Positions 36,211 through 45,686 are shown, numbered from the stretch's first letter. The stretch is 64,000 nt of DNA from Candidatus Cloacimonadota bacterium (GCA_016932035.1 JAFGDR010000025.1:1-64000); one strand, 5' to 3'. The notes: generated by a model from the sequence alone, not told the origin. A program made the numbers and translations.

Positions 36211-37467
36211 AGTTTTAATGGCACATAGTTTCCCGCACATAGTGCATACATCTTCTGAAAAGTCTTCACTTTCCTTACGTCTACGTTTTGCAAGGAGGGG
36301 ATCGAGAGAAGTTTTGTATTGACCTTCCCAATCAAATTCGGCACGGTACCTGGAGATTTTATTATCTCTTTCCATACTGCCGGGTAACCCAAGGGCAATG
36401 TCTGCAGAATGCGCAGCTATTTTTGCAGCGACAACACCCTCGCGAACATCATCTTTTGTTGGAAGACAGAGGTGTTCTGATGGGGTGACGTAACAGAGAA
36501 AATCTGCACCATAATACGCGGCAAGCGTACCACCGATTGCACTGGTAATATGATCGTATCCCGGTGCTATGTCAGTTGTTATGGGACCAAGTACATAAAA
36601 GGGTGCGCCATGACAAAGGGATTTTTCGAGACGCATATTTGCTTCGATCTGATGAAGAGGAACATGCCCCGGTCCTTCGATCATGACCTGAACATTTTTT
36701 TTATAAGCTCGTTGCTGCAATTCTCCCAAAGTAATGAGTTCCTGGATTTGACCGGCATCGCTGGCATCAGCAAGACAACCCGGGCGTAATCCGTCGCCAA
36801 GACTAAGCGTGATATCATATTTGTATGCAATTTCCAACAACCTGTCATAGTATTCAAAGAGAGGATTTTCTTTCTTGTGAATTTTCATCCATTTTATAAG
36901 CAGAGAACCTCCCCGGCTGACCACACCGAGTAAACGAGGTTGTTGTTTCATGGCGTCTAATGCTTTTTGGGTAATACCACAATGAACAGTTATATAGTCA
37001 ACACCTTCTGCACATTGTTTTTCGATCGATTCAAACAGTTGATCAACAGTCATTTTCGTAATATCTTTATCTTCATCGAGAAGCTCAGCAGCAACCTGAT
37101 AGATCGGAACGGTGCCTACCATGACAGGTGATTGTGCGATGATCGCCTTTCTGATCGCTGATAAATCTCCTCCTGTCGAAAGATCCATCACACTGTCCGA
37201 ACCATATGCAACAGCTACCTTGAGTTTTTCAAGTTCTTCGTCAATATTGAAATGATCGGGAGAAGTTCCAATATTCGCATTGATCTTTGTTTTGAGCTTG
37301 TTGCCGATTCCAACCGGATGGAATTTTCTTCCTACATTTTTAGGGATTACAATATGTCCTGCAGCTATTTCATCTCTGACCCATTCTGGTTCATATTGTT
37401 CGTCCTTGGCGACAAGTTTTATGTCCTCGGTTATCATTCCCTTTTTTGCCTGTTCAAGTAATGTCAT
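36199..37467 (-). CDS. thiC: Phosphomethylpyrimidine synthase
   Basis: Radical SAM enzyme converting AIR to HMP-P. The 422-residue length is the short anaerobe/archaeal-like form without the long N-terminal domain. Segments [32 protein letters not shown] and [11 protein letters not shown] are diagnostic. The C-terminal cluster motif is CTMCGKLCA (CxxCxxxC), as in other short ThiC proteins. It is third in the operon after thiM; Met start at 37467 after GAGAAGGTACC. Confidence 0.95.
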   Translation of the reverse strand: MTLLEQAKKGMITEDIKLVAKDEQYEPEWVRDEIAAGHIVIPKNVGRKFHPVGIGNKLKTKINANIGTSPDHFNIDEELEKLKVAVAYGSDSVMDLSTGGDLSAIRKAIIAQSPVMVGTVPIYQVAAELLDEDKDITKMTVDQLFESIEKQCAEGVDYITVHCGITQKALDAMKQQPRLLGVVSRGGSLLIKWMKIHKKENPLFEYYDRLLEIAYKYDITLSLGDGLRPGCLADASDAGQIQELITLGELQQRAYKKNVQVMIEGPGHVPLHQIEANMRLEKSLCHGAPFYVLGPITTDIAPGYDHITSAIGGTLAAYYGADFLCYVTPSEHLCLPTKDDVREGVVAAKIAAHSADIALGLPGSMERDNKISRYRAEFDWEGQYKTSLDPLLAKRRRKESEDFSEDVCTMCGKLCAIKTLKS

Positions 37468-37496
37468 GGTACCTTCTCACTAAATGATTAATAATA

Positions 37497-38300
37497 TTAT
37501 GCTTTGAAAATTTTTTGCATCCAATCACACACTTCATCCATCTTATAGAGCTCATCAAAAAACCTCTGTTTGAATTCAAAAGGTGTAGTTGTTTCTCGTG
37601 CAGACTTTTCTGCAGCTATTTCATATATGGCCAGACCTGATGCGCAAGCTTTGCCATAATCTTTTTCAACCGCGCAGAAGCAGCCCAGTACGGATGAAGC
37701 CATACAGCCGGTTCCAACGATCTGTCCCATAAAGGGATGTCCATTTTTCACATTATATACATCATCACGCCAAACGACAATATCTTCAGGTGCAGTTATG
37801 ACCACAGCTGCATTTCGCTCTTTTGCAAGTTTCTTTGCCGCTTCGGCGAGATCGACCTGAACATCGACTGCTTCGACACCTTTTGTGATTACATCTTCGC
37901 CAGCAAGTTTTGCAACCTCTGATGCATTTCCTTTTATGATATCTATGTGGCATTCGTCGAGTAATTCAAAAGCTTTTTTGTCTCGAAAGGTTGTTGCGCC
38001 AACGCCTACAGCATCGAGTACTACAGGGATTCCTTTCTCGTTAGCGGCTTTTCCAGCGATTTTCATTACCGCGATAAGTTCTGTCGTAAGAGTACCAATG
38101 TTAAGAACCAGGGCATTGGACAACTTTGTCATGTCAGCAACCTCTTCCTGGGCATGTGCCATGATTGGCAGACCACCCGTTAGCCGGACTATATTTGCGC
38201 AATCTGCAATAGTAACCCAGTTCGTAATATGATGTATAAGCGGATTGGTTGTTCTAATGCGTTTAAGAAGTTCATAAAGTTGTAAGTGGAGTTCTTGCAT
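37497..38300 (-). CDS. thiM: Hydroxyethylthiazole kinase
   Basis: Phosphorylates 5-(2-hydroxyethyl)-4-methylthiazole, a salvage step. The 267-residue ribokinase-like protein has TNPLIHHITNWVTIADCAN, APEDIVVWRDD and GQIVGTGCMASSVLGCF with the catalytic Cys/Gly loop. It begins 3 bases after the thiE stop. Its presence with no thiazole-synthesis gene (thiG, thiH, thiS) in the operon suggests the cell salvages the thiazole half or encodes it elsewhere. Confidence 0.95.
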   Translation of the reverse strand: MQELHLQLYELLKRIRTTNPLIHHITNWVTIADCANIVRLTGGLPIMAHAQEEVADMTKLSNALVLNIGTLTTELIAVMKIAGKAANEKGIPVVLDAVGVGATTFRDKKAFELLDECHIDIIKGNASEVAKLAGEDVITKGVEAVDVQVDLAEAAKKLAKERNAAVVITAPEDIVVWRDDVYNVKNGHPFMGQIVGTGCMASSVLGCFCAVEKDYGKACASGLAIYEIAAEKSARETTTPFEFKQRFFDELYKMDEVCDWMQKIFKA

Positions 38301-38303
38301 GTC

Positions 38304-38942
38304 TTACCTCGATTTATTAAATTTTTCAATGATATTTTGTATCTTTTGAATTTCTTTTTCCGGATCAGGGGCAGTCAGGATTGCTGAAATGATCGCGACA
38401 CCACTCACACCAGTTTGAAGAACATGCTCAAGATTGTCAGCATTTATGCCTCCAATGGCGACAATTGGGATTGAAGTTTTACCGACAATTTCTTTGAGAT
38501 TTATCAGTCCAATAGGAGGAGGAGTATCAAGTTTGGTTTGTGTAACAAATATCGGTCCAACACCAAGATAATCAGCACCAAGTTTCTCGGCTTCTATGGA
38601 TTCTTCGAGTGTCATCGTACTTACACCGATAATTTTCTCCGGTATCATGCTTCTTACATTATGATAGTTCTCATCTGTCTGCCCAACATGGATTCCATCA
38701 GCTTTTGATTGGATTGCAACTTTTGGAATATCATTCACAATTAAACGGGTATCGGTACCAGCAGTTACATCATGCATTTTGGAAGCATTTCCTATCATTG
38801 CGATAAGATCGGCATTCTTGTCCCTGTACTGTATGATAGAAATGTGGTTTTTTACCGCAATGTGAGCATACTTCTCAAATTGATTTGTATACATTCCATC
38901 AATGATGAAGTAAAGCCCTATGCTCTTTGGCAACATATTCAT
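38304..38942 (-). CDS. thiE: Thiamine-phosphate synthase
   Basis: A 212-residue TIM-barrel enzyme that couples HMP-PP with thiazole phosphate. Diagnostic segments are IQYRDKNADL, LIVNDIPKVAIQSKADGIHVGQTDE, GADYLGVGPIFVTQTK and VAIGGINADNLEHVLQTG. First gene of the operon, immediately after the riboswitch and its terminator; RBS AAAGGA. Confidence 0.95.
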   Translation of the reverse strand: MNMLPKSIGLYFIIDGMYTNQFEKYAHIAVKNHISIIQYRDKNADLIAMIGNASKMHDVTAGTDTRLIVNDIPKVAIQSKADGIHVGQTDENYHNVRSMIPEKIIGVSTMTLEESIEAEKLGADYLGVGPIFVTQTKLDTPPPIGLINLKEIVGKTSIPIVAIGGINADNLEHVLQTGVSGVAIISAILTAPDPEKEIQKIQNIIEKFNKSR

Positions 38943-38956
38943 AGTATCCTTTCAAT

Positions 38957-38986
38957 AAAAAAACCGGTCATCAAAGGATGCCCGGT
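38957..38986 (-). terminator. Riboswitch-linked intrinsic terminator
   Basis: On the minus strand a hairpin ACCGGGCATC/GATGACCGGT (one mismatch, loop CTTT) is followed by TTTTTTT, between the TPP aptamer and the thiE start. This placement fits transcription attenuation when TPP is bound. Confidence 0.85.
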
Positions 38987-38991
38987 ACCAT

Positions 38992-39064
38992 CATTTCCTA
39001 CGCCAGCATTATCTGGATCAGGTTCATAGGGTATGTTCTCAGCTCATGGGAGCACCCCTGAAAA
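38992..39064 (-). promoter_or_regulatory. TPP riboswitch (THI element)
   Basis: The minus strand carries the THI-box core: CAGGGGTGC, CTGAGA, ATACCCT, GAACCTGATC, ATAATGCTGGCGTAGGAA. P1 forms from TTTTC with GGAAA. It precedes thiE-thiM-thiC-thiD, with a terminator 5 bases further on. TPP binding would be expected to favour the terminator and switch the operon off. Confidence 0.96.
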
Positions 39065-39068
39065 GGAT

Positions 39069-39097
39069 AGAATTGCACTATCCAGATATTATGTCAA
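39069..39097 (-). promoter_or_regulatory. Probable promoter of the riboswitch leader
   Basis: On the minus strand, TTGACA (39092-39097), 17-base spacer, and a weak AATTCT at 39069-39074, placed so that the transcript starts right at the aptamer. It lies only 9 bases beyond the upstream gene's stop, so the thi operon is separately transcribed. Confidence 0.4.
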
Positions 39098-39105
39098 ATT
39101 TATGT

Positions 39106-40287
39106 TCAGATATATATCTTGATCAATTCTTTTACGAGAGAGGGCTTGTTTCTAACCGCTGTCTTGAAAAGCTGGAAAAGAGTAAGTTTCTCCTGTGGGA
39201 TATCATGAAGAAGTCCTACGATCTCATTTAATTCCTTATCGGAAAAATCGAAAAATACTTCTTTTAATTTATAATGGACTTTTTGATGATTGCCCTTTTC
39301 TTTCATCCATAATTTATGATACTTTCTAAGAAATCTATGTGAGAAATCCTGAGCTTTGACTGCATCCGCAGATACGGTACCAGCAATACTTCCTGCAGTG
39401 AGAATGTTGCTTAAACCACCTCCTGTAACCGGATTGACCTGGCGTGCAGCATCGCCGACAAGCATGAGGTTGTCTTTCGTAATTTCAGGAAGAGTCTGAG
39501 CTGTAGGCACTGCACCTGTGGTAAATGCCAGCGGTCTGCTATCTGGAAAATTGTTTACAATGAAGTCGTCGAGATACTCTTTTGCATTTTTGCCATTTGT
39601 CCTGTCTGCGCGAATACCAATCCCGACATTTGCCATATTTCTGCTTTTTGGAAAAACCCAGGTATAACCGCCCGGCGCAAAATCATTTCCGAAATAAAAG
39701 TGCGTAAGATCCTGCTCGATGGTTATATCGGTGAGAAGATATTGAACACCTGATTCGATGTCTTTAAGAGAAAGGGTTGTATTAATACCTGCTAATTTTC
39801 CGATTCGGGATTCTGGACCATCAGCGCCTACAACTATATGTGCTTTCACTCGTTTCTTTTCTCCAAGATGCGTAAACTGAACACCGGAAATCTTGTCGCC
39901 ACTAAATAAAAGGTCATGAACATCTGCTTTTGTGAGAATATCAGCACCATTTTTCACTGCTTGTTCACAAATAAATGCATCAAATAATCGACGTTCGAGT
40001 ATATATCCACTTCCAACAGCCCCGGTATTCATAACACATGATCTACCGTTGGGTGCATATAGCTTTGCACCATTGATTCGTTGTGATATCCATCGTTCAT
40101 CCGGGGCGAAGAATTTTTCGAGCCCTCTTCCTGAAATACCCTCAGCACATCGAACAGGTATACCGACCTCACGATCGCGTTCAAGAATGAGCACAGATGC
40201 CCCGTTCTTTGCAGCAAAGAGTGCGGTCATACTTCCTGCTGGTCCGCTTCCAACAACAACGATATCGTAGAATGGTCTAAGCTTCAT
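39106..40287 (-). CDS. Geranylgeranyl reductase family flavoprotein
   Basis: A 393-residue FAD enzyme: dinucleotide motif DIVVVGSGPAGSMTALFAA, then RDREVGIPVRCAEGISG, VVGADGPESRIGKLAG, and the second FAD motif NLMLVGDAARQVNPVTGGG. These identify the geranylgeranyl reductase family, which saturates isoprenoid chains of chlorophyll, menaquinone or archaeal-type lipids. The cysteine before EGISG is typical. The gene overlaps a ferredoxin gene by 11 bases, so the ferredoxin probably donates electrons (inference). Lipid target unknown. Confidence 0.85.
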   Translation of the reverse strand: MKLRPFYDIVVVGSGPAGSMTALFAAKNGASVLILERDREVGIPVRCAEGISGRGLEKFFAPDERWISQRINGAKLYAPNGRSCVMNTGAVGSGYILERRLFDAFICEQAVKNGADILTKADVHDLLFSGDKISGVQFTHLGEKKRVKAHIVVGADGPESRIGKLAGINTTLSLKDIESGVQYLLTDITIEQDLTHFYFGNDFAPGGYTWVFPKSRNMANVGIGIRADRTNGKNAKEYLDDFIVNNFPDSRPLAFTTGAVPTAQTLPEITKDNLMLVGDAARQVNPVTGGGLSNILTAGSIAGTVSADAVKAQDFSHRFLRKYHKLWMKEKGNHQKVHYKLKEVFFDFSDKELNEIVGLLHDIPQEKLTLFQLFKTAVRNKPSLVKELIKIYI

Positions 40288-40462
40288 CTTCCACCTCTTC
40301 TATGGCTGAGATAGGGCAGACGATATAGCAATTTGAGCAACCAATGCACTTCTCAAGGATGATCGTTGCAGTCTGTTCGGAAATTCTGATTGCATCCTGC
40401 GGACAAACAGAAGCACAAGATGCACATACATCGCAGAGATTTTCAATAACTCTATATTTCAT
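40277..40462 (-). CDS. 2[4Fe-4S] ferredoxin
   Basis: A 61-residue protein with two CxxCxxCxxxCP motifs (CDVCASCASVCP and CIGCSNCYIVCP), each binding one cubane cluster. It sits between gcvPB and the geranylgeranyl-reductase-family gene and overlaps the latter. Likely the electron carrier for that reductase. Confidence 0.92.
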   Translation of the reverse strand: MKYRVIENLCDVCASCASVCPQDAIRISEQTATIILEKCIGCSNCYIVCPISAIEEVEDEA

Positions 40463-40464
40463 AA

Positions 40465-41913
40465 TTATGTTTCGAAAGTATATTTAATATTAAGATTTTT
40501 TATCGCATTTGTTTCGTCAAGTCTTGTGACAGGTGTTTTTTGAGGGGCTTCTTTCAGAACTTCAGGATTTATTTCTGCTTCTTTGGCGATATTCAGCATT
40601 ACTTCTGCGAATTTATCAAGTTTTTCTTTACTCTCTGTCTCAGTCGGTTCGATCATAAGTGCTTCGTGAACAATAAGGGGGAAATAGATCGTTGGTGCAT
40701 GATAACCGTAGTCGAGAAGCCTTTTTGCGATATCCAATGTTTTAATACCATATTCTTTAAATTTCTCTCCGCAGGCGACAAATTCGTGCATAATATCTTT
40801 TTGATACGGTACGGGATAGACATCCAATAATTTCTTCATAAGATAATTGGAGTTGATCACCGCATTCTCGGCAACGCGCTTCAATCCTTTATCACCAAGC
40901 ATCTTCAGATAGATATACGCACGAACCATTACAAGGAAGTTCCCAAAAAAGGAATGTACCTTGCCGATTGTATTTTTAACATGATAATCGAGGTAGTAAG
41001 TGCCATCCTGTACTTGTACTATTGGAACGGGTAGGAAATCTACGAGTTTTTCGCTAACACCAATTCCTCCAGCACCTGGACCACCACCCCCATGAGGAGT
41101 TGAGAACGTCTTATGAAGATTGAAATGAACAATATCAAATCCCATATCTCCAGGACGGATGTACCCGAGCATCGCATTGAGATTTGCACCATCCATGTAC
41201 ATTAGTCCATCAACTGAGTGGATGAGTTCCGCAATTTCTTTTACATCCGTTTCAAAGACGCCCAATGTGTTTGGATTGGTAAGCATGAAACCGGCGACAT
41301 CGTCATCAAGAATCTCTTTAAGGGCTTCAATATCTACTTTGCCGTCCTCATTAGATTTGAGTTCGATCACTTCCATGCCGTGCAATGCAGAAGTGGCTGG
41401 ATTTGTTCCATGAGAAGAATCGGGCATGATGATCTTTGTGCGGTGTTGACCTTTGTTTTTATGATAATTATAAATAATATTAACACCGGTAAATTCACCA
41501 TGAGCTCCAGCAACAGGTTGGAGTGAAACCGCAGACATTCCGGAAATTTCAGCCAGGTCTTTTTGCAGTTCATACATCACCTGAAGTGCGCCCTGTATTG
41601 TGTCTTCCGGCTGCATCGGATGGATATCTGTAAAACCTGTAAGTACAGTTACAATATCATTGATCTTCGGATTATATTTCATCGTGCAAGAACCAAGCGG
41701 GTAAAATCCCTTTTCAATAAAATGGTTCTTATCCGAGAGTTCGATGTAATGACGAACTGTATCGAGTTCACTTACCTCAGGCATCCTGGGAATATCTTTT
41801 CGGAGTAGATTCTCAGGAAAAAGGTTATTAATAGTCATCTTGATCTTACATTCAGGAAGTGTATATCCTTTCCGTCCGCTGATACTTTTTTCAAATATTG
41901 TTTTTGTCGCCAT
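40465..41913 (-). CDS. gcvPB: Glycine dehydrogenase (decarboxylating) subunit 2
   Basis: Glycine-cleavage P-protein, C-terminal half (482 residues). It carries the PLP lysine in VHFNLHKTFSTPHGGGG and the AGAHGEFTG and HGTNPATSAL segments. The start at 41913 is supported by GGGAGGTG and lies one base after gcvPA; an in-frame start 15 codons upstream inside gcvPA is rejected. No gcvT or gcvH is in the window, so the partner proteins are elsewhere. Confidence 0.95.
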   Translation of the reverse strand: MATKTIFEKSISGRKGYTLPECKIKMTINNLFPENLLRKDIPRMPEVSELDTVRHYIELSDKNHFIEKGFYPLGSCTMKYNPKINDIVTVLTGFTDIHPMQPEDTIQGALQVMYELQKDLAEISGMSAVSLQPVAGAHGEFTGVNIIYNYHKNKGQHRTKIIMPDSSHGTNPATSALHGMEVIELKSNEDGKVDIEALKEILDDDVAGFMLTNPNTLGVFETDVKEIAELIHSVDGLMYMDGANLNAMLGYIRPGDMGFDIVHFNLHKTFSTPHGGGGPGAGGIGVSEKLVDFLPVPIVQVQDGTYYLDYHVKNTIGKVHSFFGNFLVMVRAYIYLKMLGDKGLKRVAENAVINSNYLMKKLLDVYPVPYQKDIMHEFVACGEKFKEYGIKTLDIAKRLLDYGYHAPTIYFPLIVHEALMIEPTETESKEKLDKFAEVMLNIAKEAEINPEVLKEAPQKTPVTRLDETNAIKNLNIKYTFET

Positions 41914-41914
41914 G

Positions 41915-43261
41915 TTACACCTCCCTCGCAATTTTACCAAGTTCGTCGACAAACGCATCCAGTTCCTCTTTAGTCCGTTTCTCAGTTACAGCTATCAACA
42001 ACTGGTTCTCAAATCCAAAGGGAGTAAGATCAACACCAGCGAAAAATCCTTTTTCCTTTAGTTGTGAAATTATTTCTATGGGAGGTATAGGAGTTTTAAC
42101 AGCAAATTCTTTGAAGAACGGCGCTGTATTTGCCAGTTCGAATTCCGGGATTTCACAGATCTTATCATGAAGATAATGAGCTTTTATCGTAGATTGTTCA
42201 GCAACTTCTCTCAGTCCCTGCTTCCCCATAAGCACCATATACACGGTTGCTGCGAGGGCGCAAAGCGATTCATTCGTGCAGATATTCGAAGTGGCTTTAT
42301 CTCTCCTGATATGCTGTTCACGTGCCTGAAGCGTCAGAACATACCCCCGTTGTCCGTTTGTGTCGATCGTAGCACCGACAATTCTTCCGGGCATCTTTCG
42401 TATTAGTTTTTGATTTACTGCAAAGAAACCGAAAAGTGGACCACCAAGATTTTGCTTATTTCCAAGAACCTGCCCTTCACCAACAACAATATCAGCATTA
42501 TATTTACCAGGAGGATTGAAGAGCATGAGAGAGATGGGATCTGTCGAAACAATAAAAAGTGCTTTCTTGTTTTCATGTATGATCGGTTCGATCGACTCGA
42601 GATCTTCAATAACTCCTAAAAAATTTGGCGACGAGATCAGAACTGCTGAAACATCATCGGACATCTCATCTTTAAGCTTTTTTAGATCGATACGTCCATT
42701 ATTTTGAGGAATATACACGATCTTCGGTTCGAGCGGTTCGATATATGTTTCAATAACTTGTTTGTATTGCGGGTGGATCAGGTCAGAAATGAGAACTTTA
42801 TTATTTTTGTTATGTCTGAGTGCTAGCAGTAATGACTCTGCACATGCTGTTGCCCCGTCATACATTGATGCATTCGATGCATCCATACCGGTCAATTCGC
42901 AGATCATTGTCTGATATTCGTATATGAATTGCAGGGTTCCCTGGCTGACCTCTGCCTGGTAGGGTGTGTATGCGGAATAGAACTCAGGACGTCCAATGAC
43001 GTAATTTACTGCCGCAGGAATGAAATGATCATAAATACTAGCACCGAGAAAAGATACAACTTCCGAGGTATTAATATTCAAAGATGACAGATCCTGGATC
43101 TTTTTTGTGATCTCAAACTCAGAAAGAGGTTTATCGAGTTTGAGAGGATGGCGAATGATAAGGTCTTCGGGAATTCCCTTTAAAAGATCTTCGAAAGATC
43201 GTACGCCGATCTCTTCGAGCATACGCTTCCGCTGTTCATCGGTATTGGAAATAAAGGGCAT
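41915..43261 (-). CDS. gcvPA: Glycine dehydrogenase (decarboxylating) subunit 1
   Basis: N-terminal half of the two-subunit P-protein (448 residues). Segments such as FLGASIYDHFIPAAVNYVIG, YTPYQAEVSQGTLQFIYEYQ and MYDGATACAESLLLALRH are characteristic. RBS AAGGAG. The split P-protein is the form found in Firmicutes, Thermotogae and several FCB relatives. A TTGACA at 43326-43331 (minus strand) may be its promoter; no glycine riboswitch is recognisable in the leader. Confidence 0.95.
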   Translation of the reverse strand: MPFISNTDEQRKRMLEEIGVRSFEDLLKGIPEDLIIRHPLKLDKPLSEFEITKKIQDLSSLNINTSEVVSFLGASIYDHFIPAAVNYVIGRPEFYSAYTPYQAEVSQGTLQFIYEYQTMICELTGMDASNASMYDGATACAESLLLALRHNKNNKVLISDLIHPQYKQVIETYIEPLEPKIVYIPQNNGRIDLKKLKDEMSDDVSAVLISSPNFLGVIEDLESIEPIIHENKKALFIVSTDPISLMLFNPPGKYNADIVVGEGQVLGNKQNLGGPLFGFFAVNQKLIRKMPGRIVGATIDTNGQRGYVLTLQAREQHIRRDKATSNICTNESLCALAATVYMVLMGKQGLREVAEQSTIKAHYLHDKICEIPEFELANTAPFFKEFAVKTPIPPIEIISQLKEKGFFAGVDLTPFGFENQLLIAVTEKRTKEELDAFVDELGKIAREV

Positions 43262-43496
43262 GAATACTCCTTATAGTTAAAATATTAAAAATTAATTTGT
43301 GAAAATTTTCTTTGTATCAAGGGAGTGTCAAATTTTATTGTTTTTTGATGTAACCTTCTTCTATGGAAAATATTATTGACTGTCTATGACATTTACATAA
43401 ACAGCAAAGAGGATCTTACCTCTGTTTTTAGAAAATTATGGACAAGAAATCTTATATATCATGAATCTTAAACATCATATCAAAAATGGAGAAAAC

Positions 43497-44954
43497 ATGA
43501 AAAAATTTACAATTTTATGTGTGATACTCTTATTCATTGGAACGCTGGTCACAAAACTAAATGCAGATGTTTCAAAGGAGATGGATAAACTAAAGATCTA
43601 TACTGAGGAGTTCGTTCCACTTAATTTTATGCAGGATGGAGAGATAACAGGTCAATCAACAGAAGTTGTCAAAGCGCTTCTCGACAGATTGGGAATCGAT
43701 AAGAATATCACCTTACTGCAATGGTCTGATGCCTATCAGAAGCTTATGAATGAAGCCAATATTGCACTCTATTCCACATGCCTTACTGCAGAACGAAAGG
43801 ATTTGTTCAAATGGGTAGGACCAATCAGTTCTGTGGAAATCTATTTCTATACCTCGAAAGATCACATGGTTGATATCACAACTCTCGAGGAAGCAAAAAA
43901 AATAAAGAAGATCGGGGTGTTGAAAGATTATGCGATTACAAGTATTCTCAAGGAAAAAGGTTTTAAAAACCTGGTAGAATTCAGGACAGCAAAAGATGTC
44001 ATCACAAAACTCATAAGCGGTGAAGTCGATCTTTTCCCATGCTCAAACCTTGTTTTGAACAGCCAATTAAACAAACTCAATATTCAAAGCGATAAAATCA
44101 AAAAAGCACTTTTCATTACCTCCGAACTCGAATACATCGCTTTCTCGAAATCAACATCTGATGCACTCATTCAAACATGGCAAAAAGAACTCGATGCAAT
44201 GAAGAATGATGGTTATTTCGATGAGATATTCAAGAAATGGTTGCCTGATGAAATTCCTCCGGGGATCATGCAGATATATACTGAGGATTATCCTCCTCTC
44301 AGTTTTGAGAAAGACGGTGTTATTACTGGTTTTGGAACCGATGTTGTTCGTGAGATCATATCACGACTCGATATTCCGGACAACATCCGAATCTCATCAT
44401 GGGAAAACGGGTATCACTTATGCCTTGTTAACCCCAATGTAGTACTCTATACAATGAAGCGAACTAAATTACGAGAGGATCTTTTCAACTGGATAGGACC
44501 AATTGGCTCAAACAGAACAATGTTCTATGCAAAGAAAGGTTCGAACATCAAGATTGGTAGTATTGATGATGCTAAAAAAATCGGGAAGATCGCTACGTGT
44601 TCCGCCTGGTTCTCAGAACAGGATTTGAAGGATAAGGGATTTACCAACCTGGTGAGTTCACCCGATCCTAAAGAAAATGTTCGTCAGCTCGTTGAGGGAG
44701 AGGTTGATCTTTCGATCTTCACCGATATTACGATTCCTGATATTGCTCAACAAGCTGGATACTCTATCAATGACCTCGTACCTGTATTTACGGTTAGCTC
44801 GGGAGAATTTTATATCGCCCTTTCGAAAGGGACACCTAAATACGTAGTCGATGAATGGCAGCAGGTTTTTTTGGAGATGTATGATGACGGAACATTAGAA
44901 GAAATGTATAAAAAATGGTTACCAAAAAGTAAATTACCTGAAATCAATAAATAG
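43497..44954 (+). CDS. Two tandem family-3 solute-binding domains in one protein
   Basis: A 485-residue exported protein; start ATG 43497 after GGAGAAAAC. A signal peptide (1-23) precedes two copies of the SBP_bac_3 amino-acid-binding fold (~30-255 and ~262-485), both beginning like KIYTEEFVPLNF/QIYTEDYPPLSF and both with a MKRTKLREDLFNWIGPI-type stretch. Domain ends match in KWLP. No permease or ATPase is adjacent, so it could be a receptor for a sensor rather than an ABC transport component. Ligand unknown. Confidence 0.85.
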   Translation: MKKFTILCVILLFIGTLVTKLNADVSKEMDKLKIYTEEFVPLNFMQDGEITGQSTEVVKALLDRLGIDKNITLLQWSDAYQKLMNEANIALYSTCLTAERKDLFKWVGPISSVEIYFYTSKDHMVDITTLEEAKKIKKIGVLKDYAITSILKEKGFKNLVEFRTAKDVITKLISGEVDLFPCSNLVLNSQLNKLNIQSDKIKKALFITSELEYIAFSKSTSDALIQTWQKELDAMKNDGYFDEIFKKWLPDEIPPGIMQIYTEDYPPLSFEKDGVITGFGTDVVREIISRLDIPDNIRISSWENGYHLCLVNPNVVLYTMKRTKLREDLFNWIGPIGSNRTMFYAKKGSNIKIGSIDDAKKIGKIATCSAWFSEQDLKDKGFTNLVSSPDPKENVRQLVEGEVDLSIFTDITIPDIAQQAGYSINDLVPVFTVSSGEFYIALSKGTPKYVVDEWQQVFLEMYDDGTLEEMYKKWLPKSKLPEINK

Positions 44955-44979
44955 ATTTATTCTAACGATATATTCGATA

Positions 44980-45010
44980 AGGGATGCACGTTTGTGTGTC
45001 CCTTTTTTAA
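44980..45010 (+). terminator. Intrinsic terminator after the solute-binding protein
   Basis: Stem AAGGGATGCAC/GTGTGTCCCTT (two G-T pairs) with a four-base GTTT loop, followed by a T-rich run ending TTTTTT. Confidence 0.8.
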
Positions 45011-45019
45011 TATTTAATT

Positions 45020-45061
45020 TGACAAACTTTTTCAAATACAAAAATACTTACCGGTAAGTAA
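45020..45061 (+). promoter_or_regulatory. TetR-type promoter and operator
   Basis: TTGACA (45020-45025), then a perfect 16-bp palindrome TACTTACCGGTAAGTA (45046-45061) overlapping the expected -10/start region, 8 bases before the TetR ATG with AAGGAG between. Standard arrangement for self-repression. Confidence 0.75.
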
Positions 45062-45069
45062 GGAGTATC

Positions 45070-45669
45070 ATGAAAACAAAAGACTTAATTGTGCAAACCG
45101 CACTCAAGCTCTTCCTCTCAAAGGGTTTCAACGAAACGTCTATGAATGAGATAGCGGTGGAAGTCGGCATCTCAAAGCCTGCCATTTACCATCATTTTAA
45201 AAATAAAGACGAACTCGTGCAAGCGATCTTCGATCATTTCACCGCAAAAATGGCGAATTGGACTCAAGCATCTTACAGTGGTCTATCGGACAAAGATAAA
45301 ATTCATAAAATGTTTTCTTCAACGCCAACTTTTATGCACATCGAAGAGGTGCTCCTTGATTCTATTGATACTGACTTGCCATACAGTTACAACATGTTCA
45401 TGCTGCTGATGAGCCGCATGAAATCCGAATATAAAATACGAATTTCAGAAGACTTACTTCTCACGCATCAAAAATTGACTGAATCTTTTACACGTCTTCA
45501 GCAAGAGCAGAATATTCGCAATGACATCGACCCTGAAACACTATCACGTATGATGCATTCGATTCTTGAAGGACTTTCATTTTTGGGAGAACTGACCGAG
45601 TGTGCAGATGTCGAAACAGAAAGTGAAAGCTTGTATCAGGCTTTCTGGAAAATGATACAAAAGGAATAA
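45070..45669 (+). CDS. TetR/AcrR family transcriptional regulator
   Basis: A 199-residue regulator. The N-terminal ~50 residues form the helix-turn-helix (TSMNEIAVEVGISKPAIYHHFKNKDEL), followed by the all-helical ligand-binding/dimer domain. The palindrome just upstream makes autorepression likely. It is followed after 17 bases by an aspartic-protease-like gene, its probable co-regulated target. Inducer unknown. Confidence 0.9.
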   Translation: MKTKDLIVQTALKLFLSKGFNETSMNEIAVEVGISKPAIYHHFKNKDELVQAIFDHFTAKMANWTQASYSGLSDKDKIHKMFSSTPTFMHIEEVLLDSIDTDLPYSYNMFMLLMSRMKSEYKIRISEDLLLTHQKLTESFTRLQQEQNIRNDIDPETLSRMMHSILEGLSFLGELTECADVETESESLYQAFWKMIQKE

Positions 45670-45686
45670 CATTAAAAGGAGCGATC

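Noticed and set aside
41914-41958. gcvPB starting 15 codons earlier inside gcvPA
   Set aside because: GGGAGGTG directly precedes the ATG at 41913, which begins the conserved N-terminus.
43262-43496. Possible glycine riboswitch ahead of gcvPA
   Set aside because: No tandem aptamer signature or terminator is visible in the leader.
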